Shown here: piece by piece, positions 40,471 to 49,592 of the stretch
Layout: each line of letters starts with the position of its first letter
Numbering within the stretch: the stretch's first letter is position 1
From: Pseudomonas sp. TH15
GTDB lineage: Bacteria > Pseudomonadota > Gammaproteobacteria > Pseudomonadales > Pseudomonadaceae
NCBI RefSeq assembly: GCF_016651105.1
Contig: NZ_JAEKEL010000001.1
Span: forward strand, 3,090,001-3,154,000
Direction: 5' to 3'
Length of the DNA stretch: 64,000 bases
The notes under the pieces: model-generated
Databases searched by the model: none
Seen by the model: the letters and a program-made list of their open reading frames with translations, nothing else
What the model was told of the DNA's origin: nothing
Made by a program: the position numbers and the translations under genes

Positions 40471-40496
40471 ACTGCCGCATCCGGGAGAATGCGGCA
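40471..40496 (-). terminator. Hairpin after the second ccoP
   Basis: CTGCCGCAT pairs with ATGCGGCAG around an eight-base loop, 17 bases after the ccoP stop on the reverse strand. It is followed by a moderately T-rich stretch. Confidence 0.6.
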
Positions 40497-40512
40497 GCAG
40501 AGCGGTCAAGAT

Positions 40513-41466
40513 TTACTCGTTTTTGCCTTCGGCCTGCAAACGCTCGGTGCTGGCACCGTGGGACAAGCTGTAAACGTAGGCGGCCAACAGTTGCACCTTA
40601 TCGTTGCCGAGCAGTTCGCTCTGCGCCGGCATATGGCCCTGGCGGCCATGACGAATGGTTTGTTGCAGTTGCACCAGGCTTGAGCCGTAGATAAATCCGG
40701 CCGGGTGCGTCAGATTCGGCGCGCCCATGGCTTCAGTGCCCTGGCCGTTTGCCCCGTGACAGGCGACGCAGGTGGTACTGAACACTTGCTGGCCGGCGTT
40801 TACGTCGGCGCTGCTGTCGGCAGGCAACGGCAGGCCGGCCAATTCGTGACGCACATACGCGGCGACGTTTTTCACCCCAGCCTCACCGAGGATTTCACCC
40901 CAGGCCGGCATCGCGGCCATGCGACCGCCCATGATGGTGGTCTTGATGGTGTCGGCTTCACCGCCCCAACGCCAATCGCTGTCGGCCAGGTTCGGGAAGC
41001 CGAAGGCGCCCTTGGCGTCGGAGCCGTGGCACACCGAGCAATTGGACGCAAACAGGCGACCGCCCATTTTCAACGCTTGCGGGTCCTTGGCGACTTCTTC
41101 CACTGGCATGGCGGCGAATTTGGCGAAGATCGGTCCGAACTTGGCGTTAGCCTTGTCCATTTCCTTTTCCCATTCGTGAACGCCGGTCCAGCCGTCCTCG
41201 TAGCCGGGCAGGATGCCTTTCCAGTTGCCCAGGCCCGGATAAAGGATCAGATAGCCCACGGAAAACACCAGCGTGCCGGCGAACAGCATGAACCACCACT
41301 GCGGCAGCGGGTTGTCGTACTCCTCGATGCCGTCGAAGCTGTGGCCCATGGTCTGGTCGACGCTGCCCTTGGTCTCGCCCCGACGCGTGCCGACCAGCAG
41401 CCAGGTCAGGCCGATCAGGCTGCCGATGGTCAGTACGCAGATCCACGTACTCCAGAAGGTGGTCAT
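40513..41466 (-). CDS. ccoP: cbb3-type cytochrome c oxidase subunit III (dihaem), second copy
   Basis: A 317-residue dihaem cytochrome c with two N-terminal transmembrane segments and two haem motifs ([14 protein letters not shown] and [11 protein letters not shown]). It is shorter than the first copy by the loop after ILPGY and differs most at the two ends. It overlaps ccoQ by four bases. It is probably ccoP2 in PAO1 numbering. Confidence 0.95.
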   Translation of the reverse strand: MTTFWSTWICVLTIGSLIGLTWLLVGTRRGETKGSVDQTMGHSFDGIEEYDNPLPQWWFMLFAGTLVFSVGYLILYPGLGNWKGILPGYEDGWTGVHEWEKEMDKANAKFGPIFAKFAAMPVEEVAKDPQALKMGGRLFASNCSVCHGSDAKGAFGFPNLADSDWRWGGEADTIKTTIMGGRMAAMPAWGEILGEAGVKNVAAYVRHELAGLPLPADSSADVNAGQQVFSTTCVACHGANGQGTEAMGAPNLTHPAGFIYGSSLVQLQQTIRHGRQGHMPAQSELLGNDKVQLLAAYVYSLSHGASTERLQAEGKNE

Positions 41467-41666
41467 GGCCGGGTACTCCTTGTTTCAGGTTCTTGGGTGT
41501 TGGCGTCGTCGGGTAACGGCTCATCGGCGAACGGCAGCAAACGTGCTTCGGCGAATTCCGGGCTGCGCTTGCCGTTGAACACCCACAACGCCAGGCCGAC
41601 GAAGGCCACAAACACCACGACCGTGCCCAGGCCGCGGATCATTCCACTGCTCATTTCAAAGACCAT
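41463..41666 (-). CDS. ccoQ: CcoQ/FixQ subunit, second copy
   Basis: A 67-residue protein. The transmembrane helix [17 protein letters not shown] follows a short N-terminus. The first Met ([12 protein letters not shown]) is taken, but an internal Met at position 5 or 9 would align better with the first copy. It starts three bases after ccoO. Confidence 0.9.
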   Translation of the reverse strand: MVFEMSSGMIRGLGTVVVFVAFVGLALWVFNGKRSPEFAEARLLPFADEPLPDDANTQEPETRSTRP

Positions 41667-41669
41667 GGC

Positions 41670-42278
41670 TCACCTCTTGCTCTTGATGGCAGTGCCGAGC
41701 ACTTGCAGGTAGGCGACCAGGGCGTCCATTTCGGTCTTGCCCTTGAGCGAGGCGACTGCACCAGTGATGTCATCGTCGGTGTACGGCACGCCGAGGGTGC
41801 GCATGGCCTTGATCTTGGTTTCGGTGTGGCTGCTGTCGAGCTGGTTGGACACTAGCCACGGGTAGCCAGGCATTTTCGATTCCGGCACCACGTTGCGCGG
41901 GTTGTACAAATGCGCGCGATGCCAGTCTTCGGAGTAGCGACCGCCGACCCGCGCCAGATCCGGCCCGGTGCGCTTGGAGCCCCACAGGAACGGGTGATCC
42001 CAGACGCTTTCACCGGCCACCGAGTAGTGCCCGTAACGTTCGGTCTCGGCGCGAAACGGCCGGATCATCTGCGAGTGGCAACCGACGCAGCCTTCGCGGA
42101 TGTAGATGTCACGACCTTCCAGTTGCAGCGCGGTGTAGGGCTTCATGCCTTCCACCGGCTTATTGGTCACGTCCTGAAAGAACAGCGGGACGATCTGAGT
42201 CAGACCGCCGATGCTCACGGCAAAGATCATCAGCAACAGCAGCAGGCCGACGTTTTTTTCGATTGTTTCGTGTTTCAT
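41670..42278 (-). CDS. ccoO: cbb3-type cytochrome c oxidase subunit II (monohaem), second copy
   Basis: 202 residues, the same length as the first copy and very similar to it. The membrane anchor ([17 protein letters not shown]) precedes haem site [12 protein letters not shown]. It lies 10 bases downstream of ccoN. Confidence 0.95.
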   Translation of the reverse strand: MKHETIEKNVGLLLLLMIFAVSIGGLTQIVPLFFQDVTNKPVEGMKPYTALQLEGRDIYIREGCVGCHSQMIRPFRAETERYGHYSVAGESVWDHPFLWGSKRTGPDLARVGGRYSEDWHRAHLYNPRNVVPESKMPGYPWLVSNQLDSSHTETKIKAMRTLGVPYTDDDITGAVASLKGKTEMDALVAYLQVLGTAIKSKR

Positions 42279-42288
42279 GGCGGACTCC

Positions 42289-43713
42289 TCAGGCCATCTG
42301 CGCGGCAGCGGCGGCTTCGGCAGGCTGCGAGGCCCGAACGGTGCGCCAGGTGTTGTAGGCCATCAGCAACATGCCGCTGAAGAAGATCGCGCCGCCCACC
42401 AACCGCACGACGAAGCCCGGGTGGCTGGCCACCAGGGTTTCGACGAAGGAGTAGGTCAGCGTGCCGTCTTCGTTGACAGCGCGCCACATGAGGCCCTGGG
42501 CGATGCCGTTGACCCACATCGAAGCGATGTAGAGCACGGTGCCGATGGTCGCGAGCCAGAAGTGCGCGTTGATCAAGCCGATGCTGTGCATCTGTGGGCG
42601 ACCGAAGATTTTCGGGATCATGTGATACAGCGCGCCGATGGAAATCATCGCCACCCAGCCGAGTGCCCCGGCGTGTACGTGGCCGATGGTCCAGTCGGTG
42701 TAGTGGGAGAGGGCGTTCACCGTCTTGATGGCCATCATCGGCCCTTCGAAGGTCGACATGCCGTAGAACGCGAGCGAGACCACCAGGAAGCGCAGGATCG
42801 GGTCGCTGCGCAACTTATGCCAGGCGCCCGAGAGCGTCATCATGCCGTTGATCATCCCGCCCCAGCTTGGCGCCAGCAGGATCAGCGACATCACCATGCC
42901 CAGCGACTGTGCCCAGTCCGGCAGTGCGGTGTAGTGCAAGTGGTGCGGACCGGCCCAGATGTACAGGGTGATCAATGCCCAGAAGTGCACGATCGACAAA
43001 CGATACGAATACACCGGGCGTTCGGCCTGTTTCGGCACGAAGTAATACATCATCCCGAGGAAGCCGGCAGTCAGGAAGAAACCCACCGCGTTGTGGCCGT
43101 ACCACCACTGAACCATGGCATCAGTCGCACCGCCGTAGACCGAGTAGGACTTGTTCCAGCTGACCGGAATTTCCAGGTTGTTGACGATGTGCAGAATCGC
43201 CACGGTGATGATAAAAGCACCGAAGAACCAGTTACCGACGTAGATGTGCTTGGTCGTACGCTTGGCCAGTGTGCCGAAGAATACGATGGCGTAGGCGACC
43301 CAGACGATGGTGATCAGGATATCGATCGGCCATTCCAGCTCGGCGTATTCCTTGGAACTGGTGTAACCCAGCGGCAGGCTGATGGCCGCCAGCACGATCA
43401 CCAGTTGCCAGCCCCAGAAGCAGAACTGGGCGATTTTCGGTGCGAACAGTCGGGTCTGGCAGGTGCGTTGCACCGAATAGAACGAACTGGCGAACAAAGC
43501 GCAGCCGCCAAAAGCGAAAATCACAGCATTGGTGTGCAGCGGGCGCAGGCGGCCGAAGCTGGTCCACGGCAAATTGAAGTTGAGTTCGGGCCAGACCAAT
43601 TGGGCCGCGAGAAAAACCCCGAGCCCCATGCCGACGATGCCCCACACCACCGTCATAATGGCGAATTGGCGGACCACCTTGTAGTTGTAGGCGGTACTGA
43701 TAGAAGTGTTCAT
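42289..43713 (-). CDS. ccoN: cbb3-type cytochrome c oxidase subunit I, second copy
   Basis: A 474-residue catalytic subunit starting [17 protein letters not shown] at 43713; the longer frame to 43887 covers the promoter and is rejected. The same histidine motifs as the first copy are present ([48 protein letters not shown]). A strong Anr box at 43850-43863 indicates oxygen-controlled expression. Confidence 0.96.
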   Translation of the reverse strand: MNTSISTAYNYKVVRQFAIMTVVWGIVGMGLGVFLAAQLVWPELNFNLPWTSFGRLRPLHTNAVIFAFGGCALFASSFYSVQRTCQTRLFAPKIAQFCFWGWQLVIVLAAISLPLGYTSSKEYAELEWPIDILITIVWVAYAIVFFGTLAKRTTKHIYVGNWFFGAFIITVAILHIVNNLEIPVSWNKSYSVYGGATDAMVQWWYGHNAVGFFLTAGFLGMMYYFVPKQAERPVYSYRLSIVHFWALITLYIWAGPHHLHYTALPDWAQSLGMVMSLILLAPSWGGMINGMMTLSGAWHKLRSDPILRFLVVSLAFYGMSTFEGPMMAIKTVNALSHYTDWTIGHVHAGALGWVAMISIGALYHMIPKIFGRPQMHSIGLINAHFWLATIGTVLYIASMWVNGIAQGLMWRAVNEDGTLTYSFVETLVASHPGFVVRLVGGAIFFSGMLLMAYNTWRTVRASQPAEAAAAAQMA

Positions 43714-43824
43714 GGTTCCCCATCCACGGTTCAGCCGAAGTGAAGGCCCGTCTTTGCGAGTAAGCCGCGCAAGGCAGACGCTTCCTTCGCCTGGAGTTAT
43801 AGGCAGACTAAAAGCGAGGCAAGC

Positions 43825-44499
43825 ATGGACAAAGAGCACAAGGCCAGTATTGACGGGGATCAATGGGCGCAGTGCGTGGCCGAACATGGCTGGCTGTGGG
43901 ATGCCGCCTCGACGCCATCATCGCCGACGTTGATCCTGGCTCACGGCGCCGGTGCACCGATGGACAGCGGCTGGATGAACGACATGGCTGCGCGCCTTGC
44001 GGCACATGGGCTCAACGTGCTGCGCTTCGAGTTTCCATACATGGCGCAACGGCGCATCGACGGCGGCAAACGTCCACCGAATCCGGCGCCGAAACTGCTG
44101 GAATGCTGGCGTGAGGTGTATGCGGTGGTGCGACGCCATGTCACTGGGAAACTGGCCGTTGGCGGCAAGTCCATGGGCGGGCGGATGGCCAGTTTGCTGG
44201 CGGATGAATTGGGCGCGGATGCGTTGGTGTGCCTGGGGTATCCGTTTTACGCGGTGGGTAAACCGGAGAAGCCTCGGGTAGAGCATCTGGCCGGGCTCAA
44301 GACCCGGACCTTGATCGTGCAGGGCGAGCGGGATGCGTTGGGTAATCGTGAGGCGGTGGAGGCTTACTCGCTCTCACCGAGCATTGAGGTGTTTTGGCTG
44401 GTAGCGGGGGATCACGATTTGAAGCCGTTGAAGGCGTCCGGGTTTAATCATGAGCAGCATTTGGCTAGCGCCGCGCAGAAAGTTACCGCGTTTCTGTAG
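43825..44499 (+). CDS. Alpha/beta hydrolase family protein (dienelactone hydrolase/KANL3-Tex30-like)
   Basis: A 224-residue soluble hydrolase. The oxyanion region is [16 protein letters not shown] and the nucleophile elbow [10 protein letters not shown] has Ser at about residue 115. The acid/base residues are expected in QGERDALG and GDHDLKP. Substrate unknown. It is divergent from the second cco operon, and the Anr box for that operon lies inside its codons 9-13. Confidence 0.8.
   Translation: MDKEHKASIDGDQWAQCVAEHGWLWDAASTPSSPTLILAHGAGAPMDSGWMNDMAARLAAHGLNVLRFEFPYMAQRRIDGGKRPPNPAPKLLECWREVYAVVRRHVTGKLAVGGKSMGGRMASLLADELGADALVCLGYPFYAVGKPEKPRVEHLAGLKTRTLIVQGERDALGNREAVEAYSLSPSIEVFWLVAGDHDLKPLKASGFNHEQHLASAAQKVTAFL
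43850..43863 (-). promoter_or_regulatory. Anr/FNR box for the second ccoNOQP operon
   Basis: As written on the forward strand the site is TTGACGGGGATCAA, i.e. TTGAY-N4-ATCAA with one mismatch to consensus. It is centred 144 bases upstream of the second ccoN and lies within the coding region of the divergent hydrolase. Confidence 0.7.
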
Positions 44500-44540
44500 T
44501 GTTGATTGAGCAGAGCCGAAATTTTGAAACTCATGAAGAT

Positions 44541-44590
44541 CGGCTCCCTTTCCCCTCGCCCCCATTGGGGGAGAGGGCTGGGGTGAGGGG
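44541..44590. repeat. Repeat, family 4 (partial)
   Basis: CGGCTCCCTTTCCCCTCGCC followed by GGGGGAGAGGGCTGGGGTGA, the same unit as at 46020-46070 (there also preceded by an AGAT word) and related to 34087-34240. Confidence 0.7.
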
Positions 44591-44659
44591 GATGGATCTT
44601 GAATGCAACACACTTTTCGATCTGTGTGCATATCCATTGCTGCGGCAACGGCCACTTAG

Positions 44660-44945
44660 GGTTTCGCCCTGACGGCGACTCACTTTTTTACAAACGCCTA
44701 AAAAAAGTAAGCAAAAAAACGCTTGCTCCTACGTGCGGCCCGCTCGCTGGGGCTCGGGGTTCCTTCGCTGCGGGATCGATCCGGGGGCATCGCCTACGGT
44801 TTGCTGCGCTGCACCTCCTCTCGATGTGTTTGGCTGCGCCAAACGGTCGCTGCGCTCCCACCCCCGGATCAATCCCTCCACTCAGCCTTCCGACGTCGCC
44901 CGTGGATCAAGATCAAGAGCTGCAGCCGAGCTAACGCTCATCCTG
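44660..44945. repeat. Non-coding repeat-like element, unclassified
   Basis: A roughly 285-base block with an A-rich start (CTAAAAAAAGTAAGCAAAAA near 44699) and then GC-rich sequence holding short palindromes (TTTGGCTGCGCCAAA near 44828, GCGGCTGCGCCGC near 44955). No gene fits. Blocks of this appearance recur between genes in fluorescent pseudomonads (from memory), so a dispersed repeat is likely. Confidence 0.45.
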
Positions 44946-44974
44946 CGAGTGGTGCGGCTGCGCCGCGAGTTTCA

Positions 44975-45121
44975 TGTAGGAGTTGCCGCAGGCTGCGATC
45001 TTCTGATCTCGCTCTTCGTAGGAGCAGAGCTTGCTCGCGAAGGCGGCCTACCGGCCGACCAGTCTCTTACTGATGAACCCGGTTCAACTGTGGGAGCGAG
45101 CCTGCTCGCGAAGGCGGCCTG
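44975..45121. repeat. REP cluster, families 3 and 1
   Basis: A family 3 unit (44975-45008) is followed by two family 1 units (45014-45047 and 45090-45118) in the same direction, not inverted. This is a tandem instead of a REPIN arrangement. Confidence 0.65.
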
Positions 45122-45285
45122 ACAAACAACATCAAAAAAACAGAGCAACTTCCCGTCTTTTCTGCCCATAAACGCAATCCAGCGAACACGTTTAAGTTAC
45201 ACAACACGTTACGCCACACGGCCTACAACGCCTTGCGCCGTTACCTACGCGTACGCCAGAATCCGCCGGCTTGTGCGGCTGAGGG

Positions 45286-45532
45286 GCGGGCTATATCGTT
45301 TCCGGGTCACTGCAAAACAGTGATCGGGTTTGGTAGCCCGCTATGAAGTTGCATGGCAACACCTTATGCAGTCTCTTTTGGGGGCTCTGTTTTATGGTGG
45401 TCATGCGTGGGGCTCCTTCGGGGGCGCCGGGTTTTCCAACTTCGTCCGGTCTACCAACCCACGTATGGCCGCCACCCTTCGTTTGGTAGCGAGGGTGATG
45501 GCTCCTCAATATTGCAAGTTGGAGTTTCATCT
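45286..45532 (+). ncRNA. Structured leader RNA of the DUF6124-type gene (C4-like architecture)
   Basis: Directly visible helices are: GCGGGCTA (45286-45293) with TAGCCCGC (45334-45341), enclosing a hairpin TCACTG/CAGTGA (45307-45323); CATGCGTGGG (45402-45411) with CCCACGTATG (45458-45467), extended by GGTGG/CCACC and capped by a GCTCC-TTCG-GGGGC hairpin; and GCTCC (45501-45505) with GGAGT (45521-45525), which hides the ribosome binding site. The word GTTTGGTAGC occurs twice (45328 and 45481). The first domain resembles phage-type C4 antisense RNA; this needs a covariance search. Confidence 0.5.
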
Positions 45533-45898
45533 ATGTTCAAAGTAACGCCCAACCCCCCAGATACTGATCCAGTACCCTACGACGCCGCTCTTGACCCCAA
45601 GAAAATGAAAGAAGCGGCCGACCGCGCGCTCAACTACTACCTCAACCCCGCAGCTCTGGCGGCTCCACCAAGCTCGCCAAAATTTCGCCCCGTCTATCTC
45701 GTCGACCCCACGCTGGATGACGAAACCCTACTCGTCGAAGCCTGCGAGTCACTGTCGTTCGCCCATGCCATGGCCGGCAACATCGCCAATTCAATCGGTG
45801 GCCCGGAGCGCAAACCGCTGCTGGCGCTGCAACAGGTGATCATGCTCAACGAACTATTGGTCAATCGTCTGCTGGATAAGCGGAAGTTGCCTCAGTAG
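45533..45898 (+). CDS. DUF6124/DUF3077-type hypothetical protein
   Basis: A 121-residue small soluble protein of a family abundant in fluorescent pseudomonads (recalled; function unknown). It starts MFKVTPNPPDTDPVPYDAAL. A helical C-terminal domain (LVEACESLSFAHAMAGNIAN ... VIMLNELLVNRLLD) is typical. GGAG lies nine bases before the ATG. The frame is open a further 60 codons upstream to an ATG at 45353, but that stretch belongs to the structured leader. Confidence 0.7.
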   Translation: MFKVTPNPPDTDPVPYDAALDPKKMKEAADRALNYYLNPAALAAPPSSPKFRPVYLVDPTLDDETLLVEACESLSFAHAMAGNIANSIGGPERKPLLALQQVIMLNELLVNRLLDKRKLPQ

Positions 45899-45909
45899 TT
45901 ACGGCGCCA

Positions 45910-46070
45910 GCCCTCGCCCTAACCCTCTCCCAGAAGTAGAGGGGACTGACCGAGGTGCATGTGCGAGGTACGCCGACTTGAGATACCGAGTCGAACTCAA
46001 ATTCTGAAATGCACAGAGATCGGCTCCCTTTTCCCTCGCCCCCTTGGGGAGAGGGCTGGGGTGAGGGGGA
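45910..46070. repeat. Inverted repeat, family 4
   Basis: CCCTCGCCCTAACCCTCTCC near 45911 and GGGGAGAGGGCTGGGGTGAG near 46046 are inverted arms. They lie between the DUF6124-type gene and aer. Confidence 0.7.
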
Positions 46071-46087
46071 AGTGTTCACTGACACAA

Positions 46088-46124
46088 TAAAAAACCCGGA
46101 AGCTTTCGCTGTCCGGGTTTTGTC
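46088..46124 (-). terminator. Rho-independent terminator after the chemoreceptor gene
   Basis: AAAACCCGGA (46091-46100) pairs with TCCGGGTTTT (46112-46121), giving a T run on the reverse strand 14-50 bases after the stop. Confidence 0.88.
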
Positions 46125-46137
46125 TTTCCAGCATCAA

Positions 46138-47703
46138 TCAGCGGTTAAACCGCTCCACCAACGAATACTGGGTATTGGCCGTCTTGGTCAGTTCTTCACT
46201 CAGCAACGCCGAGTGTTGTGCCTGTTCCGAGGTCTGGTCCGCCAGTTGCGAGATGTTGCTGATGTTGCGGCTGATTTCTTCGGCCACCGAGCTTTGCTCT
46301 TCGGTTGCCGCAGCAATCTGCGTGGTCATGTCGGTGATGTGCGCCACCGCTTCGCTGATGCCGATCAGTGCCTGGTCCGCTTCCAGTACTCGCGCCACAC
46401 CTTCTTCAGCTTGGCGATGGCCGGCGTCCATGGTCTGCACGGCAGTGTTGGCGGTCTGTTGCAGCTTGGCGATCAGTGCATGGATCTGCCCGGTGGACTC
46501 GCTGGTGCGTTGTGCCAGTTGGCGCACTTCGTCCGCCACAACCGCGAAACCACGGCCCATTTCACCGGCGCGAGCCGCTTCGATGGCGGCGTTCAACGCC
46601 AGCAGATTGGTCTGGTCGGCGATGCCTTTGATCACATCGACCACACCACCGATTTCGTCGCTGTCCTTGGCCAGTTGGGTGACGGTCAGGCCGGTTTCAC
46701 CGACCACCACCGACAGACGCTGAATGGCTTCGCGGGTTTCCCCGGCGATGTCACGACCGCGACCGGTCAGGCGATTGGCTTCCTGGGTAGCGTCAGCCGT
46801 GCGTTGCACGTGGCTGGCGACTTCCTGGGTGGTGGCGGCCATCTGATTGACCGCGGTGGCCACTTGCTCGGTTTCGACGCGCTGACGTTCCAGGCCGCTG
46901 GAGCTCTTGTGGGCCAGGGTATCGGACTGCTTCGCTTGCTCAGTCAGGTGTTCGGCAGTGTCCTGCAGGCGGGTCAGGCAGGTTTTCAGGCGCGCTTCCT
47001 GGCTGAGGATCGACATTTCCAGTCGCGCCTGGGCGCCACGGCTGTCGGTGTACATCTGCGCGATCAGTGGGTCGGAGGTGGTTTGCCCGGCCAGGACCAG
47101 CAGACGCTTGAGACCGCGTTGCTGCCAGCTCAAGCCCATCAAGCCCAGTGGCACCGACAGGCCGGCGGCCAAGGCAAAACCCCAGTGGGAGTTCAGCGAC
47201 GCGCCGATCATGAAGCTCAGTTGGCTGACCAGAATGAACGGCACCCAGTCCTGAAGGACCGGCAGCCACTTGTCTGTCGAAGGAATCGCCGACTTGCCCT
47301 GGTTGATGCGTTGGTAAAGCGCTTCGGCACGGCGGATCTGTTCGGCGGTGGGTTTGATCCGCACCGACTCGTAACCGACCACCTGATTGCCTTCGAAAAC
47401 CGGTGTGACGTAGGCGTTAACCCAATAGTGGTCACCGGTCTTGCAGCGATTCTTGACAATGCCCATCCATGGCAAGCCTTGTTTCAAAGTACCCCACATG
47501 TGCGCGAATACCGCTGCCGGGACGTCTGGGTGACGAACCAGGTTATGCGGCGCACGGATCAGCTCTTCACGGGAAAACCCACTGATTTCGATGAAAGCGT
47601 CGTTGCAGTAGGTGATCACGCCTTTGGCGTCGGTCGTGGAAATCAACCGTTGCTGAGCCGGGAAGGTCCGTTCGCGTTGTGTAATGGGTTGGTTGTTACG
47701 CAT
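46138..47703 (-). CDS. aer: Aer-like methyl-accepting chemotaxis protein with PAS domain
   Basis: A 521-residue receptor. The N-terminal PAS domain at about residues 15-120 ([36 protein letters not shown]) is typical of the FAD-binding aerotaxis sensor. Short hydrophobic segments at about 155-200 anchor it with no large periplasmic domain. The cytoplasmic signalling tip carries the conserved [20 protein letters not shown]. It probably directs swimming toward preferred oxygen or redox conditions. A 9+9 AT-rich inverted repeat lies upstream at 47754-47777. Confidence 0.9.
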   Translation of the reverse strand: MRNNQPITQRERTFPAQQRLISTTDAKGVITYCNDAFIEISGFSREELIRAPHNLVRHPDVPAAVFAHMWGTLKQGLPWMGIVKNRCKTGDHYWVNAYVTPVFEGNQVVGYESVRIKPTAEQIRRAEALYQRINQGKSAIPSTDKWLPVLQDWVPFILVSQLSFMIGASLNSHWGFALAAGLSVPLGLMGLSWQQRGLKRLLVLAGQTTSDPLIAQMYTDSRGAQARLEMSILSQEARLKTCLTRLQDTAEHLTEQAKQSDTLAHKSSSGLERQRVETEQVATAVNQMAATTQEVASHVQRTADATQEANRLTGRGRDIAGETREAIQRLSVVVGETGLTVTQLAKDSDEIGGVVDVIKGIADQTNLLALNAAIEAARAGEMGRGFAVVADEVRQLAQRTSESTGQIHALIAKLQQTANTAVQTMDAGHRQAEEGVARVLEADQALIGISEAVAHITDMTTQIAAATEEQSSVAEEISRNISNISQLADQTSEQAQHSALLSEELTKTANTQYSLVERFNR

Positions 47704-47753
47704 GGCTATGTCAATCCGTGAGGCTTTGACAGGGTGTCGGCATCGTCAGGAAT

Positions 47754-47777
47754 TTATTGAAATTTTATTTTCAATAA
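47754..47777. promoter_or_regulatory. AT-rich inverted repeat upstream of aer
   Basis: TTATTGAAA and TTTCAATAA are perfect arms around a TTTTAT loop, 50 bases upstream of the aer start codon and 30 bases beyond the CPBP gene stop. It could be an operator or UP-like promoter element; the stem is too AT-rich for a good terminator. Confidence 0.4.
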
Positions 47778-47807
47778 TCAGCGGTGCGTCGCAAAACGAC
47801 CGTTGCG

Positions 47808-48599
47808 TCATCCGGCGAGCATCGGGTAGGTGAACAAGCCGAAATGCAGCAGGTTCAAGCCGAAATGGGTGGCGATGGCCGCACCCAACCCGCCAAATCG
47901 GTAGGCCAGACCATAGCCGACACCCGCCAGGCTCGCCAGCAACACCCATTGCCAGCCCGCGCCCAGATGGGCCAGGCCGAACACCAGCGAGGCGAGCAGC
48001 AGTGCGAGGTTTTCGCCGTAGGGCAGGTGTTTGAAGTGCCGGCTCAGGCCACCCTGGATGTAGCCGCGAAACAGCGCTTCCTCAACCAGCGTTACCAACA
48101 GCAGGTTGTTCGCCACCCACAGCCAGGCCTGGTCCGGCCATTTCGGCGCCCAACTGATCATGCCCAGCAACAAGGCACCGCCGAGGGCGAGCACGACACT
48201 CAGGATCAGGGCCATAGCGGTGGCGTAAATCGACAGTCGCAGCGAACGCCGGCCGACAATCCACGGGCAGACCAGCAACAGCCAGAAACCAATCAGGGGT
48301 TTGTCCTGATTCAGGTACATGGAAAACAGCACGGCATCGTCGGTGAGGCGATGTGGGTTGATGCCGCGACCGTTGTAGAAGCCCGGGAGCCAATGCATGG
48401 CCAGCGCCAATGCCAGAAAGATGAACAGGCCGTGACCGAGGTAACGGCCGACGGGCACCGTTTGCTGGCGCACGGCGAAACCGGCGATCAGCAACAACCC
48501 GACGGAAATCGCCGCCAGCCAGCTAAGTTGGCCGTAGACCAGGGCCAGTGCGTAGCCGAGGGAGAGGAGTGCCAGGTGCAGCCATGGCAACGCCTTCAT
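47808..48599 (-). CDS. CPBP family intramembrane glutamic endopeptidase
   Basis: A 263-residue membrane protein with about seven to eight transmembrane segments and the Abi/CAAX-protease motifs EEALFRGYIQ (EExxxR), FGLAHLG (FxxxH) and HFGLNLLHF. The start is ATG at 48599 (MKALPWLHLALLSLGY). Bacterial members act in membrane-protein processing or bacteriocin self-immunity; no peptide genes are adjacent, so the role is undetermined. Confidence 0.82.
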   Translation of the reverse strand: MKALPWLHLALLSLGYALALVYGQLSWLAAISVGLLLIAGFAVRQQTVPVGRYLGHGLFIFLALALAMHWLPGFYNGRGINPHRLTDDAVLFSMYLNQDKPLIGFWLLLVCPWIVGRRSLRLSIYATAMALILSVVLALGGALLLGMISWAPKWPDQAWLWVANNLLLVTLVEEALFRGYIQGGLSRHFKHLPYGENLALLLASLVFGLAHLGAGWQWVLLASLAGVGYGLAYRFGGLGAAIATHFGLNLLHFGLFTYPMLAG

Positions 48600-48710
48600 T
48601 GAAAATCCCTGTGCAAAATTGTGGAAGGGCTTTCTACACAGGTGAAGGCGTGGGGACAAGTGAAGCTGCGGCGGTAAACCGGGACGAGAAAATGTAACGG
48701 CACAACGCTT

Positions 48711-48801
48711 GTAGGAGCAAAGCTTGCTCGCGAAGGCATTTCAACGGACAACAAATTCAGTGAAAGTGGCGTCCTCTTCGCGGGCAAGCCTTGCTCCTAC
48801 A
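48711..48801. repeat. REPIN-like pair, family 1 (GTAGGAGC variant)
   Basis: Inverted arms at 48711-48736 and 48778-48801 lie between the CPBP gene and the isonitrile hydratase gene. Confidence 0.7.
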
Positions 48802-48814
48802 AAGCTGTGGGTGT

Positions 48815-49501
48815 TTAGCGCAGGTTGAGTTTCGCGGCGGCGCGTTCGGTTATTTCTGTGCGCAGTTTCAGCGACGGCGCAGCACGCAAGCGCGCTTCAT
48901 CGACAATCGCGCTCGGCGCAGTGTCCGGGCTGCCCGAGTCAAACGGTGGCGCCGGCGCATATTCCAATTGCAACTGGATCAATTGCGCCGCGTCGGCATC
49001 CACCAACTCAGCCGCCAACACCAAAGCAAAATCGATCCCCGCCGTAATCCCGCCACCGGTAAACAGATTGCCGTCACGCACCACACGATCCTTTACCGCA
49101 ATCGCGCCCAGCGTCGGCAACAGATCGTGATACGCCCAATGTGTGGTCGCTCGCTTGCCTTGCAACAGGCCCGCCGCACCGAGCACCAGCGACCCGGTGC
49201 ACACCGAGGTCACGTAACGCGCTTGCGCAGCCTGACGTTTGATGAAATCCAGCGTCTGTTCATCCTCCATCAACGGCCCGACGCCACCACCGCCAGGCAC
49301 ACAGATCACATCCAGATCGGGGCAGTCCTCGAAAGTGGTGGTCGGTTTCAGCAGCAGGCCAGTGCTGGCGGTGACCGGCATCAGATCCTTCCAGACCAGG
49401 TGCACCTGCACGTCCGGCAGCGAAGCCAGTACGTCATAAGGGCCGGTCAGGTCCAGTTGTTGAACCTGCGGAAACAACAGAAAACCGATCTGCAACGTCA
49501 T
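48815..49501 (-). CDS. inhA: Isonitrile hydratase (DJ-1/PfpI superfamily)
   Basis: A 228-residue enzyme hydrating isonitriles to N-substituted formamides. From memory it matches P. putida isonitrile hydratase closely over its length (MTLQIGFLLFPQVQQLDLTG; WKDLMPVTASTGLLLKPTT; CVPGGGGVGPLM). The nucleophile Cys lies in YVTSVCTGSLVLGAAGLLQG at about residue 101. The ATG has AGGAG upstream. It is divergent from a GlxA-type regulator that contains the same fold. Confidence 0.85.
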   Translation of the reverse strand: MTLQIGFLLFPQVQQLDLTGPYDVLASLPDVQVHLVWKDLMPVTASTGLLLKPTTTFEDCPDLDVICVPGGGGVGPLMEDEQTLDFIKRQAAQARYVTSVCTGSLVLGAAGLLQGKRATTHWAYHDLLPTLGAIAVKDRVVRDGNLFTGGGITAGIDFALVLAAELVDADAAQLIQLQLEYAPAPPFDSGSPDTAPSAIVDEARLRAAPSLKLRTEITERAAAKLNLR

Positions 49502-49592
49502 GGCGTTTTTTCTCCTGGTTGGGGTGGACGGCTTCACTGTAGGCTCGTAGGATTTGGCGTATCCGCCAATTACCCCACGAATTACGCCAATC

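Larger units (their letters stand above)
40028..40512. other. 485-base spacer between the tandem cco operons
   Basis: It holds the first ccoN promoter region near 40030-40130 with a degenerate Anr-like palindrome, and the end of the second operon near 40466-40500. The middle (about 40200-40450) has no gene I can support; the 71-codon frame there lacks a convincing start or family. Confidence 0.5.

Noticed and set aside
44500..46070. Regular repeats between 44.5 and 46.1 kb as a CRISPR array
   Set aside because: Units are few, unevenly spaced, palindromic and match REP families elsewhere in the window; no cas genes are present.
47808..48599. CPBP protease as part of a bacteriocin immunity system
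   Set aside because: No peptide precursor, transporter or modification gene lies nearby.
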